Translations under genes and position numbers: made by a program
From: Nitratireductor luteus
GTDB lineage: Bacteria; Pseudomonadota; Alphaproteobacteria; Rhizobiales; Rhizobiaceae
Direction of reading: 5' to 3'
DNA: 64,000 bases
Assembly (NCBI RefSeq): GCF_026162365.1
Contig: NZ_JAOANW010000006.1
Span: forward strand, 310,001 to 374,000
Part shown: positions 28,035 through 35,744 of the stretch, one piece after another
Position numbering within the stretch: position 1 is the stretch's first letter
Layout: the number at the start of each line of letters is the position of its first letter
Notes under the pieces: generated by a model
What the model was told of the DNA's origin: nothing
Seen by the model: the letters and a program-made list of their open reading frames with translations, nothing else
Database searches by the model: none

Positions 28035-29141
28035 ATGAAGGAAACCCTTTCCACCGATATTCTGGTCGTCGGTGGCGGCATTGCCGGCGTCGGCCTGGCG
28101 GCGGCGTTGGAGAACCGGGCCAAGGTGGTCATTCTCGAGCAGGAGCGCGATCTCGCCTATCATTCGACGGGGCGCTCCGCCGCGATCTATATCCGCAACT
28201 ACGGCAATGGGCCGATCCGCACGCTGAACGAGGCAAGCGGGCCGATGTTTCGCGCGCAGGATGCGCTTTTCCCGCATCCGCTGCTTACACCGCGCGGCAT
28301 TCTTTACATTGCCGATGAGGAGCGGGCGGGCGCGGTCGCCGATCTTGCCGCCGATGCAATCGGCGTGGAGGAGATATCGCCGGAGAGGGCGCGGGAGATG
28401 GTGCCCATCCTCGATCCGGATTATCTGCGGGCCGCCGCCTACGAGCCCGACGCCCAGGACATCGATGTGCATGCGCTGCATCAGGGGTGGCTGAAGAAGG
28501 CGCGGGGGCAGGGCGCCACGGTGATTTCGGGCGACGGGCTGGTGCGCGCCGAGCACGCGGGCGGGCGGTGGAAGATCGAGACCCGGCGCCATGCGATCGA
28601 TGCCGGCACTATCGTCAATGCCGCTGGCGCCTGGGCCGATACGGTAGCGAAACGGTGCGGTGTGACGCCTGTCGGGCTGACGCCGCTGCGGCGCTCCATG
28701 GCGGTGCTGCCGGCGCCCGAGGGCATCGATCCGTCGCGCTGGCCGCTGGTCGACGAGGTGACCGAGCAGTTCTATTTCAAGCCCGATGGCGGACGGCTTT
28801 TCGTGTCGCCCTGCGATGAGGACCCGGTGGACCCGCACGACGCCTTTGCCGACGACATGGTGGTGGCCGAGGGGCTCTATCGGTTCGAGCAGGCGGTGAC
28901 CATGGCGGTGACGCGGGTCGAGCGGAGCTGGGCGGGCCTGCGCACCTTCGCGCCCGACCATACGCCGGTCGTGGGCTACGATGCGGGGGCGAAGAATTTC
29001 TTTTGGCTTGCCGGCCAGGGCGGCTATGGCATTCAGACGGCGCCGGCCCTTTCGGCCTTCGCCGCCAGCCTGCTGGAGAACCGGACGCCGGTGCTGGAAG
29101 ACCTCGTATCCCGGCTTGCGCCGGACCGCTTGGCTGCCTGA
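28035..29141 (+). CDS. FAD-dependent amino-acid/amine oxidase (DAO family)
   Basis: A 368-residue flavoprotein. The N-terminal dinucleotide motif VVGGGIAGVGLAAAL, the GRSAA segment and the C-terminal RTFAPDHTPVVGY plus LAGQGGYGIQ are typical of DAO-fold enzymes such as glycine or D-amino-acid oxidases. It would oxidise a secondary or primary amine to an imine. The chosen ATG is seven bases after the aminotransferase stop. RidA, which hydrolyses reactive imines, is encoded next, in keeping with this chemistry. Confidence 0.85.
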   Translation: MKETLSTDILVVGGGIAGVGLAAALENRAKVVILEQERDLAYHSTGRSAAIYIRNYGNGPIRTLNEASGPMFRAQDALFPHPLLTPRGILYIADEERAGAVADLAADAIGVEEISPERAREMVPILDPDYLRAAAYEPDAQDIDVHALHQGWLKKARGQGATVISGDGLVRAEHAGGRWKIETRRHAIDAGTIVNAAGAWADTVAKRCGVTPVGLTPLRRSMAVLPAPEGIDPSRWPLVDEVTEQFYFKPDGGRLFVSPCDEDPVDPHDAFADDMVVAEGLYRFEQAVTMAVTRVERSWAGLRTFAPDHTPVVGYDAGAKNFFWLAGQGGYGIQTAPALSAFAASLLENRTPVLEDLVSRLAPDRLAA

Positions 29142-29187
29142 TAGAACCGGCTTCCGGTTTACCTGTAATTTCTCAAAAGGATGAAAC

Positions 29188-29529
29188 ATGACAATCGAAC
29201 GCCGTCACAAGGGGCCCCGCATGAGCCAGATCGTCGTTCACGGCGATACGATCTATCTGGCTGGCCAGGTGGGTGAAGGCAAGACCGTCAGGGAGCAGAC
29301 GGAGAGCATGCTTGCCTCCGTCGACAGGCTTCTGGCCGAGGCGGGTTCGTCGAAGTCGAAGATATTGCAGGCCGTCATATGGCTTGCCGATATGGGGGAT
29401 TTCGCCGACATGAATGCCGTCTGGGATGGCTGGATCGATCCGGAAAACCCGCCTGCGCGAGCCTGTGGCGAGGCCAGGCTGGCGACGCCGAACTACAAGG
29501 TCGAGGTCATAATCACTGCCGCCAAGTAG
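29188..29529 (+). CDS. RidA/YjgF-family enamine/imine deaminase
   Basis: A 113-residue protein. The conserved Arg lies in PARACGEARL, the position of Arg105 in RidA, and GDTIYLAGQVGEG is the usual N-terminal turn. It is expected to hydrolyse reactive 2-aminoacrylate-like imines formed by PLP enzymes or flavin oxidases. The ATG follows AAAAGG. A short hairpin AACCGG-CTT-CCGGTT (29145-29159) lies in the gap behind the oxidase gene. It appears to be the last gene of the catabolic run. Confidence 0.85.
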   Translation: MTIERRHKGPRMSQIVVHGDTIYLAGQVGEGKTVREQTESMLASVDRLLAEAGSSKSKILQAVIWLADMGDFADMNAVWDGWIDPENPPARACGEARLATPNYKVEVIITAAK

Positions 29530-29577
29530 AAATCGCCATCTGGCGCATTTCATCATTTCCTTGCCAAATGGCTGAAA

Positions 29578-29612
29578 GACGCTATATTTCCGGTAACAGG
29601 CGATATAGCGTC
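29578..29612. promoter_or_regulatory. Promoter with overlapping inverted repeat, Xre-RES operator
   Basis: GACGCTATAT (29578-29587) and ATATAGCGTC (29603-29612) are a perfect 10-base inverted repeat. It covers a likely promoter: TTGCCA at 29561-29566 and TATATT at 29583-29588, 16 bases apart. The gene 35 bases downstream encodes the DNA-binding antitoxin, so autorepression by occlusion of the -10 box is expected. Confidence 0.6.
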
Positions 29613-29646
29613 TATCGCCATGACCGTTTGAGCCGGGAGATGTTCC

Positions 29647-30060
29647 ATGGTCCTTTTACAGCCGATCGATACGCGCGCTGCCGAATTCATTCCCTCGCCG
29701 GTCAGCGACGAGGAGGCGGGGGCGATGTTTCGCGCGGCGGTCAACCTGTTTTCGCGCTGGAAACTGACCGACGAGCAGGCAGCCATTCTGCTGGACATGC
29801 CGGTGCGCACCTATGCGCGCTGGAAGGCGGGGGCTGTCGGGCGCATCGACAGGGACGGCCGGGCGCGGCTTTCCAACCTGATGGGCATTCACAAGGCCCT
29901 GCGCATCATCTTCCGCGAACCGCAGCGCGCTTATTCCTGGATATCGAAACCCAATGAGGCCTTTGGCGGCAATTCGGCGCTCGACATCATGCTGGGCGGC
30001 GAATTGACGGATTTGATGCGCGTGCGCCGCTATCTCGACGCGGAGCGCGGAGCCTGGTGA
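29647..30060 (+). CDS. Xre/MbcA/ParS-family antitoxin
   Basis: A 137-residue antitoxin. An N-terminal Xre-like helix-turn-helix (about residues 25-65, WKLTDEQAAILLDMPVRTYA) precedes the DUF2384/MbcA-ParS toxin-binding domain with the segment FREPQRAYSWISKPNEAFGG. It should bind and neutralise the RES toxin encoded next and, through the palindrome at 29578-29612, repress the operon. Its stop overlaps the toxin start (GTGA). Confidence 0.9.
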   Translation: MVLLQPIDTRAAEFIPSPVSDEEAGAMFRAAVNLFSRWKLTDEQAAILLDMPVRTYARWKAGAVGRIDRDGRARLSNLMGIHKALRIIFREPQRAYSWISKPNEAFGGNSALDIMLGGELTDLMRVRRYLDAERGAW

Positions 30061-30815
30061 ACGGCAATGCCATTCGCGGGGCCACACCGCCGGTCAGCCG
30101 GGTGGGCTGGAAGGGCGCGGTGCGCATCATCCGCAGCCTCTATCCTCCCATCGACCTCTTCGAGGACATCGCCGACCCGGCCGACTGGCCGCTGCTGCTT
30201 TCGGCCGAGCAGAAGACCAATCCCCGGCTGATGGCGAATATCGGCAATCTGGACCTGGTGCCGCCCGGACGCCGCGTTGCCGGCCCCGGCGCGACCTATC
30301 TCATGGCGCCTTTCACCCATGTCAGCCCCGACCGCCCGAGCCGCTTCAGCGCCGGGCGCTTCGGCGTCCTTTATGTCGGCGACCGCTTCGAGACGGCTCT
30401 TTTCGAGACCATCCATCATCATCAGCGCTTCATGGCGGCTACGGAAGAGGCACCGGGCTGGACATCGCAATTTCGCGAGATCGTGATGGACGTCGATGCC
30501 GCGCTACACGATCTGCGCCGAGACCCGGCCAAATGGGCCGAAAGTCTCCAGCTCGACGACTATGCACCTGCCCAGGCGCTCGGCCTTCGGCTTCGCGAAG
30601 CGGGCTCGGACGGCGTGGTCTATCCCAGTGTCCGCTTCCCGGACGGCGATTGCGCCGGGCTTTTCTATCCCGACTGCGCCGCCAATCCGGTGCAGGCCCG
30701 GCATCTCGACTATCACTGGAACGGCGAACGGGTGGATTTCTACCGGGATGCGGGCAGCGGGCAGGTGTTCAAGGTGCTGGGAACGGTGGAAGCCGGTAAG
30801 AAGAGCCTTTACTGA
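30057..30815 (+). CDS. RES-domain toxin (NAD+-degrading)
   Basis: A 252-residue RES-family toxin, a little longer than the common 150-230-residue members. The RES signature residues appear as Arg (in RFSAGRFGVLYVGDRFETA), Glu (ALFETIHHH) and a late Ser (YPSVRFPDG). Toxins of this family deplete NAD+ in the cell. Translation starts at a GTG that overlaps the antitoxin stop, so the two are coupled. Together with the preceding gene it forms a complete type II toxin-antitoxin pair; no mobile element is seen beside it. Confidence 0.85.
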   Translation: MNGNAIRGATPPVSRVGWKGAVRIIRSLYPPIDLFEDIADPADWPLLLSAEQKTNPRLMANIGNLDLVPPGRRVAGPGATYLMAPFTHVSPDRPSRFSAGRFGVLYVGDRFETALFETIHHHQRFMAATEEAPGWTSQFREIVMDVDAALHDLRRDPAKWAESLQLDDYAPAQALGLRLREAGSDGVVYPSVRFPDGDCAGLFYPDCAANPVQARHLDYHWNGERVDFYRDAGSGQVFKVLGTVEAGKKSLY

Positions 30816-30821
30816 CCGGGT

Positions 30822-31736
30822 TCAACTCGTGGACCGGCCCTTCCATAGGGCGTGGGCCTCGTCCAGGCGTTGCCGGGTTCGGCTGAGCAGGGCGGCGGCT
30901 TCGCCGGGTGTCATGCCCTCGGCGACGAGAATCGCCTGTTTCACCTCATAAGCGCAGACTTCCAACGCTTGTCGGGCGGGCTCCTCGTCACAGCCGGCGA
31001 TATCCATGACCATCGTCACCGCTCGCCCGACGAGTTTGCTGTTGCTGACGCGCATGGACACCATGCGGCCTTGATAGACGCGGCCGAGCCGCACCATCAA
31101 CGCAGTTGACAGGACGTTTACCAGGATCTTCTGGCTCGTCCCCGCCGTCAGCCGGGTCGAGCCGGGCAGTGCTTCCGGTCCGGTGCCGAGCAGGATTGGC
31201 CAAGCGACGGATTGCAGCAGGGGTGTGCCGTCATTGTTGGCGCAGCCGATTGTCGTCGCGCCGCGCTTCCGGGCCTGCGACATGCACTCCAAAACGAAGG
31301 GCGTGGTGCCGCTCGCGGCGATGCCGACCACGACATCCGTGGCACCGACTTCGGCATCCGACACGGCCTTGCGGGCGGCGTCGGTGTCGTCTTCGGCGGC
31401 TTCCTGCGCAGCGGCGAAGTTCTCGGTTCCACCCGCCAGGAGCACGAGCATGCGCTCGGGCGGCCAGTCGAAGGTCGGGCCGAGTTCCACGGCGTCGAGG
31501 AGGGCAACGCGGCCGGACGTGCCCGCGCCGCAATAAATCAGCCGCCCGCTTTCCTCGGAGAGAACGGGAAGGGCCGCCTCGATGGCCCGTTCGATCGCCG
31601 GCATCGCCTTTTCTAGCGCTCCGATCGCATGGGCCTGGCTTTCGACCAGCGTCGAGACGAGCGTGGACGTATCGAGATCGTCCAGATGCTTCCCGCCCGA
31701 GATTTCCGTCTGGAGCGGGTGCTGTTTCGCCTGCAT
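30822..31736 (-). CDS. murQ: N-acetylmuramic acid 6-phosphate etherase
   Basis: A 304-residue SIS-fold enzyme that removes the lactyl ether from MurNAc-6-phosphate to give GlcNAc-6-phosphate. YCGAGTSGR is the sugar-phosphate-binding motif, and LAGGTENF and GSTRLTAGTSQKI are strongly conserved MurQ segments. The ATG at 31736 begins MQAKQHPLQTEI. It is downstream of anmK on the same strand with an 87-base gap and converges on the RES toxin gene. Confidence 0.92.
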   Translation of the reverse strand: MQAKQHPLQTEISGGKHLDDLDTSTLVSTLVESQAHAIGALEKAMPAIERAIEAALPVLSEESGRLIYCGAGTSGRVALLDAVELGPTFDWPPERMLVLLAGGTENFAAAQEAAEDDTDAARKAVSDAEVGATDVVVGIAASGTTPFVLECMSQARKRGATTIGCANNDGTPLLQSVAWPILLGTGPEALPGSTRLTAGTSQKILVNVLSTALMVRLGRVYQGRMVSMRVSNSKLVGRAVTMVMDIAGCDEEPARQALEVCAYEVKQAILVAEGMTPGEAAALLSRTRQRLDEAHALWKGRSTS

Positions 31737-31823
31737 TGCTTCACGCCTGCCTGATACCAACCTGCTACCAATATTCTGTAGCACGCTTCCCCGTGGGCGA
31801 TAAGCCCTTCGGCGGCTGCCCGC

Positions 31824-32945
31824 CTAGGGGTTTGCCCGGGCCAGAACGCCGCCCGTTTGCGGCGATTTCACGCCGGTGGTGAGCGGGTAGCTGTAGGGCA
31901 GGCCGCGTAAGGAGCGTATTGCCAGATAGGCGAAGCACTCCGCCTCGACGGCGTCGCCGCGCAGCCCGACGCTGTCGGCCGAAACCACGGCGCATCCGGT
32001 GCGTGAGGCGATCTCCCGCATCATCAGCGGGTTCTTGCGCCCGCCGCCGCAGACCACGATGCGAAGGGCCCGCCGCGGCAGGAGGTCGAGCGCCCTGGCA
32101 ACCGAGGCCGCGGTGAACGCGGTCAGCGTCGCCGCGCCATCCTCAACGCCCAGGCCATCGGCCATGGAGGCGGAAAAGTCGAACCGGTCGAGGGATTTGG
32201 GATAGGGCGCCGTCAGGAACGGATGCTGGAGCAGCGCACTCAGCCTGCCCTCATCGACCTTGCCGCTGGCGGCGATCTTGCCATCGAAATCCATGTCGGC
32301 CCCGCTATGCCGGGCAACCCAATCGTTGACGGGGGCGTTGGCCGGGCCGGTGTCGAAAGCGATCACCGTGTCGCCGTCGCGCCAGGTCATGTTAGCCACC
32401 CCGCCGAGATTGAGGATAGCGGTGTCGCTGCCGGCGCCGATCCGGTCGAGCATGGCCTTGTGGTAGATGGCCGACAGCGGCGCGCCCTGTCCGCCGGCCG
32501 CCATGTCGGCCGAGCGGAAATCATGGACGACGTCGGTGCCGACGATGCCCGCCATCAGCGCGCCGTCGCCAAGTTGCCGGGTGAAGCCGCGCGCACCGTT
32601 CTGCGGTGCGGCGTGGAGCACCGTCTGGCCGTGGAAGCCGACCGCCGCGACTTCCGATGACGAGCGGCCGTGCCTTGCCAGAAAGTCCTTCACGGCGAGC
32701 GACTGGGCTTCTGTCAGCGCCCGCTCGGCCTCGCCGAATATCTCCGGCTCCGGTCCCTCGAAGCGCCACGCCCGCGCCGCCTGGAGCGTGTCGGCCAAGA
32801 GGCCGCGGATATCGCGGGGGTATGGGACGAGCTCCCACGGACCGAATTCCTCGATGCGCTCGCCGTCGGTCCTGATCATGGCGATGTCGATATTGCCGTC
32901 GAGGACGGTTCCGGTCATCAGGCCAACGGCCCATACAGGCTTCAT
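31824..32945 (-). CDS. anmK: Anhydro-N-acetylmuramic acid kinase
   Basis: A 373-residue ASKHA-fold kinase that opens and phosphorylates 1,6-anhydro-MurNAc, the step before MurQ in peptidoglycan recycling. The N-terminal [13 protein letters not shown] phosphate loop, [17 protein letters not shown] and [10 protein letters not shown] are family motifs. The ATG at 32945 (MKPVWAVG) has GGAGAC upstream; an in-frame ATG at 32972 is the alternative. It precedes murQ and diverges from a small gene of unknown function. Confidence 0.92.
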   Translation of the reverse strand: MKPVWAVGLMTGTVLDGNIDIAMIRTDGERIEEFGPWELVPYPRDIRGLLADTLQAARAWRFEGPEPEIFGEAERALTEAQSLAVKDFLARHGRSSSEVAAVGFHGQTVLHAAPQNGARGFTRQLGDGALMAGIVGTDVVHDFRSADMAAGGQGAPLSAIYHKAMLDRIGAGSDTAILNLGGVANMTWRDGDTVIAFDTGPANAPVNDWVARHSGADMDFDGKIAASGKVDEGRLSALLQHPFLTAPYPKSLDRFDFSASMADGLGVEDGAATLTAFTAASVARALDLLPRRALRIVVCGGGRKNPLMMREIASRTGCAVVSADSVGLRGDAVEAECFAYLAIRSLRGLPYSYPLTTGVKSPQTGGVLARANP

Positions 32946-33054
32946 CGCAAGGTCTCCGGCACGGATGTTCATGCCGTCCTGCCGGTTTTCGATGCGGCTT
33001 GCAATGGGCAAGGGGGTGCGCGGCAGCAAATCGCAGTGCGATGACGACTTGTTC

Positions 33055-33097
33055 CCACTCGATTTCGATTGAGTGGCTTTTGCGGCTGGCATATGGT
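33055..33097 (+). promoter_or_regulatory. Candidate promoter and inverted repeat upstream of the 122-residue gene
   Basis: CCACTC (33055-33060) and GAGTGG (33071-33076) form an inverted repeat. TTGAGT (33069-33074) and TATGGT (33092-33097) are 17 bases apart and could be the -35 and -10 boxes for the gene at 33122. Matches are moderate. Confidence 0.3.
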
Positions 33098-33121
33098 CGG
33101 AACAGAAGAGGAGATATGCTC

Positions 33122-33490
33122 ATGCAGACACAGAAACCGGCAGGGGTCTCCGATTTGCTCGGAAAGGTTCTGGCGGGCGGGCCCGCCGATGTGCGGTTGC
33201 TTGCACAGCGATTTCGCGATCATGCGCTCGATCCACGCTCCTCGCCGGAGGAAACGAAGGCGCTCATCGCCGATCTCGGCTACGAAAGCATCGAGGGCTT
33301 CTGCGCGGCGGCGGGCCTGCCGGCGCATCTGGCAGACCGGTGGTCGCGCTTCGGCATCTCGGGCGAGATGCGGCAGGTTCTGCTGCTGATTGCCGCGCAG
33401 CGCCGCGCGGTGATCGAGGCAGTGGAGGAGTTCGAGGCGATGACGCATGTCGGCCTCGACGATTTCATGCGCGAGCGCGGGCTGCTCTGA
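33122..33490 (+). CDS. Small helical protein of unknown function
   Basis: A 122-residue cytoplasmic protein with no signal peptide or membrane segment, rich in Ala, Leu, Arg and Glu. The segment GKVLAGGPADVRLLAQRFRD and the later ISGEMRQVLLLIAAQRRAVI suggest mostly helical structure. The ATG at 33122 is eight bases after GGAG (33110-33113); an ATG two codons earlier is too close to it. It diverges from anmK. I do not recognise the family; its position suggests a link to cell-wall recycling but nothing in the protein shows it. Confidence 0.6.
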   Translation: MQTQKPAGVSDLLGKVLAGGPADVRLLAQRFRDHALDPRSSPEETKALIADLGYESIEGFCAAAGLPAHLADRWSRFGISGEMRQVLLLIAAQRRAVIEAVEEFEAMTHVGLDDFMRERGLL

Positions 33491-33504
33491 GAGCGGTTTT
33501 GAAT

Positions 33505-33520
33505 CGGGCTTTGTAGCCCG
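33505..33520. terminator. Hairpin between convergent genes
   Basis: CGGGCT, loop TTGT, AGCCCG, in the 33-base gap between two convergent genes (33490 and 33524). It is short and lacks a long U-run but could end transcripts from both sides. Confidence 0.45.
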
Positions 33521-33523
33521 CCT

Positions 33524-34504
33524 TCAGCCGTCGGCCTCCTGGAGCAGTAGCGCGGCGGTCGCGGCATCGGTGATCAGGGCCTGTGTCGGCACGGCGCGCA
33601 GCGCCGCCAGGATCGCTTCGACCTTCTGCTCACCTCCAGCCGCCAGGATGACGTGCGGAATGCGGGAGACCGTATCGAGCTCGATGGCCATCACCCGCTG
33701 GTTGATCTCATGGTCCACCAGCCGCCCGCCGGCATCGATGAAGTAGCACAGCATGTTGGCCACCGCGCCCTTCTCGCGCAAAGGCTCGATCAGGGACTTC
33801 GGCACGATCCCGTGCCGGAAGATCGTTGCGTCGGGCGAGACTTCGCCGACGGTAAGAAGCGCCATGTCGGCGCGCGCGGCCCGCTCGCGCACATCGCGCA
33901 GCGAGGGCTGCTCCCACAGACGGTCGCGCAGCGTGGGATCGTCGACCACCACCGGCGCGCTGATCTGATAGCTGTCCACCTTCAGCCGCTCGGCGACCTT
34001 GGTGGCCACGATGGAAGGATTGATCCATTGCGAATGCGGCAGGCTGCCGACGAGTCCGATCACCGTGGCGTTCGCCAGGTCGCGGCGGGCCATGAAGGCG
34101 AGGCTGGAATGCAGGGTGGCGCCGCCGCCGATGGCCAGCGTCATGCCGTCCTGGAACTGCTCCTCGAGGTAGCGGGCGACGGCATGGCCGATGGCGCGTT
34201 CCAGATTGCGGGCCTCCTCCGGCGCGGGCACGACGATGGCGCTGCGCAAGTTCCACCGCTTTTCCAGCTGCCGCTCGAGGGCGATCTGCTCGGTCGTGTC
34301 CGCATTGACGGTGGTGACGACGACATGCTCCTGGGCCGTGGAGGCCAGCGCGCGCATGACCTTCATGCGGCTGACATTGAGAAGGCCGGCGATCTTCTCC
34401 TGGGTCAGTCCCTCGACGTGGTAGAGCCAAGCCATCTTCACGTTGATGTCGGCCGAGGAAAGCGGGGGCTCGCCCAGCTTCGTTCTTTTGGCGTTTCGCG
34501 GCAC
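33524..34504 (-). CDS. SorC/DeoR-type sugar-binding transcriptional regulator
   Basis: A 326-residue regulator. An N-terminal helix-turn-helix (about residues 20-60, LYHVEGLTQEKIAGLLNVSR) is followed by the SorC effector domain with ISAP, IGGGATLHSS and LVGSLPHS segments that in this family bind phosphorylated sugars. It diverges from the transporter operon at 34740 and likely controls it. The effector type supports a sugar-phosphate or similar phosphate ester as the imported compound. Confidence 0.85.
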   Translation of the reverse strand: MPRNAKRTKLGEPPLSSADINVKMAWLYHVEGLTQEKIAGLLNVSRMKVMRALASTAQEHVVVTTVNADTTEQIALERQLEKRWNLRSAIVVPAPEEARNLERAIGHAVARYLEEQFQDGMTLAIGGGATLHSSLAFMARRDLANATVIGLVGSLPHSQWINPSIVATKVAERLKVDSYQISAPVVVDDPTLRDRLWEQPSLRDVRERAARADMALLTVGEVSPDATIFRHGIVPKSLIEPLREKGAVANMLCYFIDAGGRLVDHEINQRVMAIELDTVSRIPHVILAAGGEQKVEAILAALRAVPTQALITDAATAALLLQEADG

Positions 34505-34619
34505 GTCGCTGATTCCCCATCTCTCGTCGCCCGAAACCTAACACATAGCCGGAGCGGCAAACGGGCGGAAGGCGCCCCGAATCGCGAAATATTATTGCGT
34601 TCTTTTGTTATTGACCGAA

Positions 34620-34640
34620 AACATATGTTCATGTTCAATT
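34620..34640. promoter_or_regulatory. Palindrome and repeated half-site, candidate SorC operator
   Basis: AACATATGTT (34620-34629) is a perfect palindrome followed by a second TGTTCA half. It lies in the 235-base AT-richer gap between the divergent SorC gene and the binding-protein gene. Binding is inferred. Confidence 0.45.
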
Positions 34641-34739
34641 GACGGGCGCATTTGTTATCTGGCTGTCATACTGCGCATGCACGGGAGGAGTTCCGACACG
34701 ACAGTCGTCGGAAGACGCAAACAAAAGGAGTCCATTTCG

Positions 34740-35732
34740 ATGGAACGCAAATACATGATCCGCGGGGCAGCCCTGGCGGCTGCACTGCTCGCATCCGCAG
34801 CCTTTGCCCCGGCCGCTTTCGCCGAGGATTTGGTCCTGTACACGTCACAGCCGGACGCCGACGCCGCAGAGACGGTGGATGCATTCATGGCCGCCAATCC
34901 GGGCATCGAGGTCGAAATCTTCCGCTCCGGCACCAGCGACCTGATGACCAAGCTGGCGGCCGAGTTCGCCGCCGGCAGCCCGCAGCCCGACGTGCTGTTG
35001 ATCGCCGACGCGGTGAGCATGGAGACGCTGAAGAAGGATGACCGGCTGATGCCCTATCCGGAGGCCAATGTCGAAGGCTTCGAGGAAACGGCTTACGATG
35101 CCGACAGGACCTATTTCGGCTCCAAGCTCATCACCACCGGTATCGCCTATAACACCGCGGCGGAGCAGAAGCCCGAGCATTGGTCCGACCTGACCGGCGA
35201 GGCCTATAAGGGCCTCACCATCATGCCGAGCCCGCTCTATTCGGGCGCCGCCGCCTACATGCTCTCGGCTTTCGTCAACCGTGACGATCTCGGTTGGGAC
35301 TATTTCGAGACGCTGCAGCAGAATGGCCATGTCGCCGTGCGCGGCAATGGCGCGGTGCTGAAATCGGTGGCCAGCGGTGAAAAGGCCTATGGCATGCTCG
35401 TCGACTTCATGGCCATGAATGCCAAGAAGGACGGCTCGCCCATCGAATTCGTGTTCCCCGAGGAAGGCGTGACGGCGGTGACCGAGCCGGTGGCGATCAT
35501 GTCCACGGCAAAGAACCCGGATGCGGCCAAGAAGTTCGTCGACTTCATTCTCTCCGACGAGGGGCAGAAGCTGGCGTTGAAGCAAGGCTATCTGCCGGCC
35601 AAGCCATCGGTCGGCCGCCCCGATTGGCTGCCCGAGGGCACCGAAGTCAAGATCATGTCCGTCGACGTCGAGAAGGTCGTCGAGGAGATCGACGAGAACA
35701 AGAAGAAGTTCTCCACCATGTTCGGCGGCTGA
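34740..35732 (+). CDS. ABC solute-binding protein, FbpA/AfuA-like
   Basis: A 330-residue periplasmic protein with a signal peptide (cut after FAPAAFA, about residue 29). The mature start EDLVLYTSQPDADAAETVDA is typical of the FbpA/AfuA/PhnS cluster. The paired tyrosines that hold ferric iron in FbpA are missing: the corresponding stretch reads YGMLVDFMAMNA. This favours a phosphate-ester ligand, as with AfuA (sugar phosphates) or PhnS-type proteins. The ATG at 34740 follows AAGGAG with nine bases between. Confidence 0.85.
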   Translation: MERKYMIRGAALAAALLASAAFAPAAFAEDLVLYTSQPDADAAETVDAFMAANPGIEVEIFRSGTSDLMTKLAAEFAAGSPQPDVLLIADAVSMETLKKDDRLMPYPEANVEGFEETAYDADRTYFGSKLITTGIAYNTAAEQKPEHWSDLTGEAYKGLTIMPSPLYSGAAAYMLSAFVNRDDLGWDYFETLQQNGHVAVRGNGAVLKSVASGEKAYGMLVDFMAMNAKKDGSPIEFVFPEEGVTAVTEPVAIMSTAKNPDAAKKFVDFILSDEGQKLALKQGYLPAKPSVGRPDWLPEGTEVKIMSVDVEKVVEEIDENKKKFSTMFGG

Positions 35733-35744
35733 GGTTTCCGCCGC

